Below are positions 62,144-64,000 of a DNA stretch of 64,000 nucleotides, one piece after another. Under the pieces are notes generated by a model. It was not told the DNA's origin. It searched no databases and saw nothing but the letters and a program-made list of their open reading frames with translations. How positions within the stretch are numbered: position 1 is the stretch's first letter; each line of letters starts with the position of its first letter. The translations under genes and the position numbers were made by a program. Source of the DNA: Allomyces macrogynus ATCC 38327 (Eukaryota; Blastocladiomycota; Blastocladiomycetes; Blastocladiales; Blastocladiaceae); NCBI GenBank assembly GCA_000151295.1, contig GG745362.1, positions 196,570 to 260,569 of the forward strand, in the 5' to 3' direction.

Positions 62144-62807
62144 CACAAGCAGCAACAGCAGTTCGAGCGAGTCACTGTGCTTGCCTGGTAAGTGAAACCG
62201 TCATACTCCCGACTGGGCGACGCATTGAAGTGCATCAACAGCATTGCTTGTGGTCTAGATACTAAGCAGCTTGTGAGATCAGTTTTGTCAACATATGTCT
62301 TGCGCGTGTTGGTCACAGCAAGAAGCGCGTCCAAGGCCACTTGTAACATCGTCGCCGACGTTTCGGCATCGAGTCCCTGGGTTGCACCATTATCAGCCGT
62401 TGCAGTGCAGACGCAGAATCGTTGCTGACATCATCGAGCTGGCCGAGGGCGGCAAGCGCCATCTCACGCACAGCTGCTGATCATTGGGGGGCGACGAGGT
62501 TAGAGAATATGCAGTAATAAACATTCTCGTCGGGGAATGTGTCGAGTAAGTGAACAAGCACGTCGTCGAGTTGAAACTGTAGCTCAGGCGAGATCAGCGC
62601 GGCACCAAAACGCGAGTGTGCAGAGGTGCTCAGAACAGCACTGTGCTTGAGAGAGTCGTGGAACTACAGCGGGTCATTGTCTGCTTCGATGGCTTCAATT
62701 GTATTCGCGTCATCGAGATGTCGCGCGTAAAAGGCGAGGTACTGGGCGCGCGGAACGGCCACGACAAGAACGCGCGAATATACTTGAGTACAGTAGTCGT
62801 TACTCAT
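62139..62807 (-). pseudogene. 5' part of alpha-solenoid gene interrupted by element 2
   Basis: Begins on the minus strand at MSNDYCTQVYSRVLVVAVPR (62807) and runs left to the element boundary. Coding stretches LQFQLDDVLVHLLDTFPDEN, VREMALAALGQLDDVSND and MLQVALDALLAVTNTRKTYV have the paired-helix look of HEAT/ARM repeats. Introns are likely: GCTGTAG and TGATCAGCAG fit as acceptors, the latter with a CTAAC branch-like site. The last exon reads SLELLLLLVRS into the GAGCG duplication and would continue TMWPAVQDLV on the other side of the element (47255 downwards), matching the paralogue's VLVRSMVWPAVQDLV. Confidence 0.5.
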
Positions 62808-63660
62808 CTCGTGGCCAGCAGAGCGAGAATCCGAGCAATACCCGGTACCCTTTGGTCACACAGCCTTGAGCTTGGCCGCCATTTGAGCGAAGAACACGGC
62901 AAAGTGAACGGCATATGCGCTCAAGCCGCTAGCCTGGCCAAAAGCTTCCACATCAACTGTTGCTGCATCTTTGGAGTCCATCAACCGTAGCTGCATCTTT
63001 GGAGTCCACGTTGCTCCCAACCTCACACACGGACGGCAACTGAACAATGACGACGACCCAAATTATTCGTCGGCAACCGTGAAATTGGTGCAAATAAATC
63101 GGATCAACAGTGTGCATCAGATTTCGGATTTGAACCTTGTTTGCCTGTTCATGCATGTCTGATACTCACGATGTGCCAGCACACTCAGCGCAGACCATGG
63201 CAAGACAACAGTTGAGGATCAGGAGCGAGCACCCATGAGCGTTCATGATCTGCGAGCTGGCCGCAAAGCGATGCAGACGGATGACACTCCTGCATCCACA
63301 GCTGTGTGTGGGACAAGGCGGAGAACATTTGCTGTGAGCTTCAGTCGCCCTGATCGGTGGCTGTGCGCGCAGCGAAACGTATCCATTTATGCAAACCGTT
63401 TCCACACCCAAACCCAAAAGAACAAAACAGCACCACGCGTCAACTACTCGTCGTCGTCGGTGCCGCTGCCCATCGCATCCGCCAGGTCCGCGACCGCAGA
63501 CGCGTCGACGCGCGGCCCATCCTTACTCACCTCGACCGCGTCTTCGGCGTGCGCGGAAGTCGCGACACACTCCTCGCCCTCTGGGTGTATCTCCCGATCC
63601 CTGATCTGCTGAGATGGATACCCCGGTGGAGAAATGACGTTTGGTCTGCGCGTCGTCTAG
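62808..63660. other. Stretch without a clear gene
   Basis: Holds the upstream flank of the solenoid gene and presumably the first exon(s) of the aquaglyceroporin gene, which could not be identified. The phrase TGCATCTTTGGAGTCCA occurs twice (62965 and 62991) as a short direct repeat. Confidence 0.35.
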
Positions 63661-64000
63661 GCGCTTTGGATTTGCGGCGGGGATCACGCTCGGTACGTGG
63701 ATATGGCGGCCGCGTCCACTTCGACGCCCGTCGCTGTCGGAAATCATCGAACCTGACTCGCGCCCCCTCTCTCCCGCCGCCGCACTCATCCAGGCGTCCT
63801 CCTCGCGGGCGACATTTCCGGCGGCCATCTGAACCCGGCCGTGACCATCGCCATGGCCGTCCACCGCGGTTTCCCCTGGACCAAAGTCCCCGGGTACCTG
63901 ATCGCGCAAGGCATTGGCGCCTTCCTCGGCGCCGCCATCATTTTCGCGTGCTACATTCGCGGGATCGACCACGTCGACGGCGGCCACCGCACGGTCCGAA
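63661..64000 (+). CDS. Aquaglyceroporin (MIP family), partial
   Basis: Exon 63661-63692 (FGFAAGITLG), a 101-bp GT-AG intron (GTACGT...CATCCAG, 63693-63793) and an exon from 63794 that leaves the window. The joined frame reads GITLGVLLAGDISGGHLNPA, with the first NPA box at 63832, then VTIAMAVHRGFPWTKVPGYL and a Gly/Ala-rich helix AQGIGAFLGAAIIFACYIRG. The FPW-x-KVPGY phrase is typical of fungal aquaglyceroporins. It is a plasma-membrane channel for glycerol/water. The first helix exon(s) lie upstream and the second NPA half is beyond base 64000. Confidence 0.82.

Overview
The window looks like nuclear DNA of a GC-rich fungus, most likely a zoosporic lineage (Blastocladiomycota or Chytridiomycota). 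The host genes have short GT-AG introns, and they include a tandem array of TmcB-like giant membrane proteins, an F-box protein, a TM7S3/TM198-like membrane protein, a GH11 xylanase relic and an aquaglyceroporin. The taxon is an inference; no rRNA or other marker is present. Two DNA-virus-like elements of the Polinton-like virus (PLV) type are integrated in this host DNA.

Layout. 1-2750: the capsid-gene end of a first PLV (element 1), cut by the window start, with major capsid protein (MCP), an 84-aa protein, a penton-like protein, a 32-aa membrane protein, a 48-aa basic protein and a 3' hairpin. 2750-5330: repeats, including three palindromic MITE-like copies. 5331-6585: TM7S3/TM198-like gene (minus). 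7029-9217: wrecked SNF2-RING helicase gene (plus). 9840-34606: four tandem minus-strand copies, about 5.7 kb each, of a TmcB-like multi-domain membrane protein; the third and probably the second are damaged. 36446-37230: pseudogene copy of the TM7S3-like gene. 40181-46263: LRR-type pseudogene, one copy of an alpha-solenoid gene, an F-box gene and a GH11 xylanase pseudogene. 47261-62138: a complete PLV provirus (element 2). The window ends inside an aquaglyceroporin gene.

Element 2 is 14,878 bp. It has long terminal inverted repeats (785 and 671 bp), TG...CA ends and a 5-bp target duplication GAGCG. It is inserted in a host alpha-solenoid gene, and the paralogue at 42520-43393 acts as an uninterrupted reference site. 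It encodes a TVpol-superfamily 3 helicase replication protein, a Cys-rich zinc protein, a possible tyrosine recombinase, an rve (DDE) integrase, a phage-fibre-like protein, a coiled-coil protein, a Q/N-rich protein, an A32-type packaging ATPase, and the same five-gene capsid module as element 1 in the same order, ending in a nearly identical hairpin.

The most unusual observation is that six element 2 genes each carry one in-frame TGA and no in-frame TAA or TAG, at places where tryptophan fits the protein family. Element 1, in the same window, uses TGA as a normal stop. Element 2 may therefore come from a virus adapted to UGA=Trp translation, or it may use UGA read-through. Single-base frameshifts occur in both viral and host genes, so some may be assembly errors; these indels cannot explain the TGA codons.
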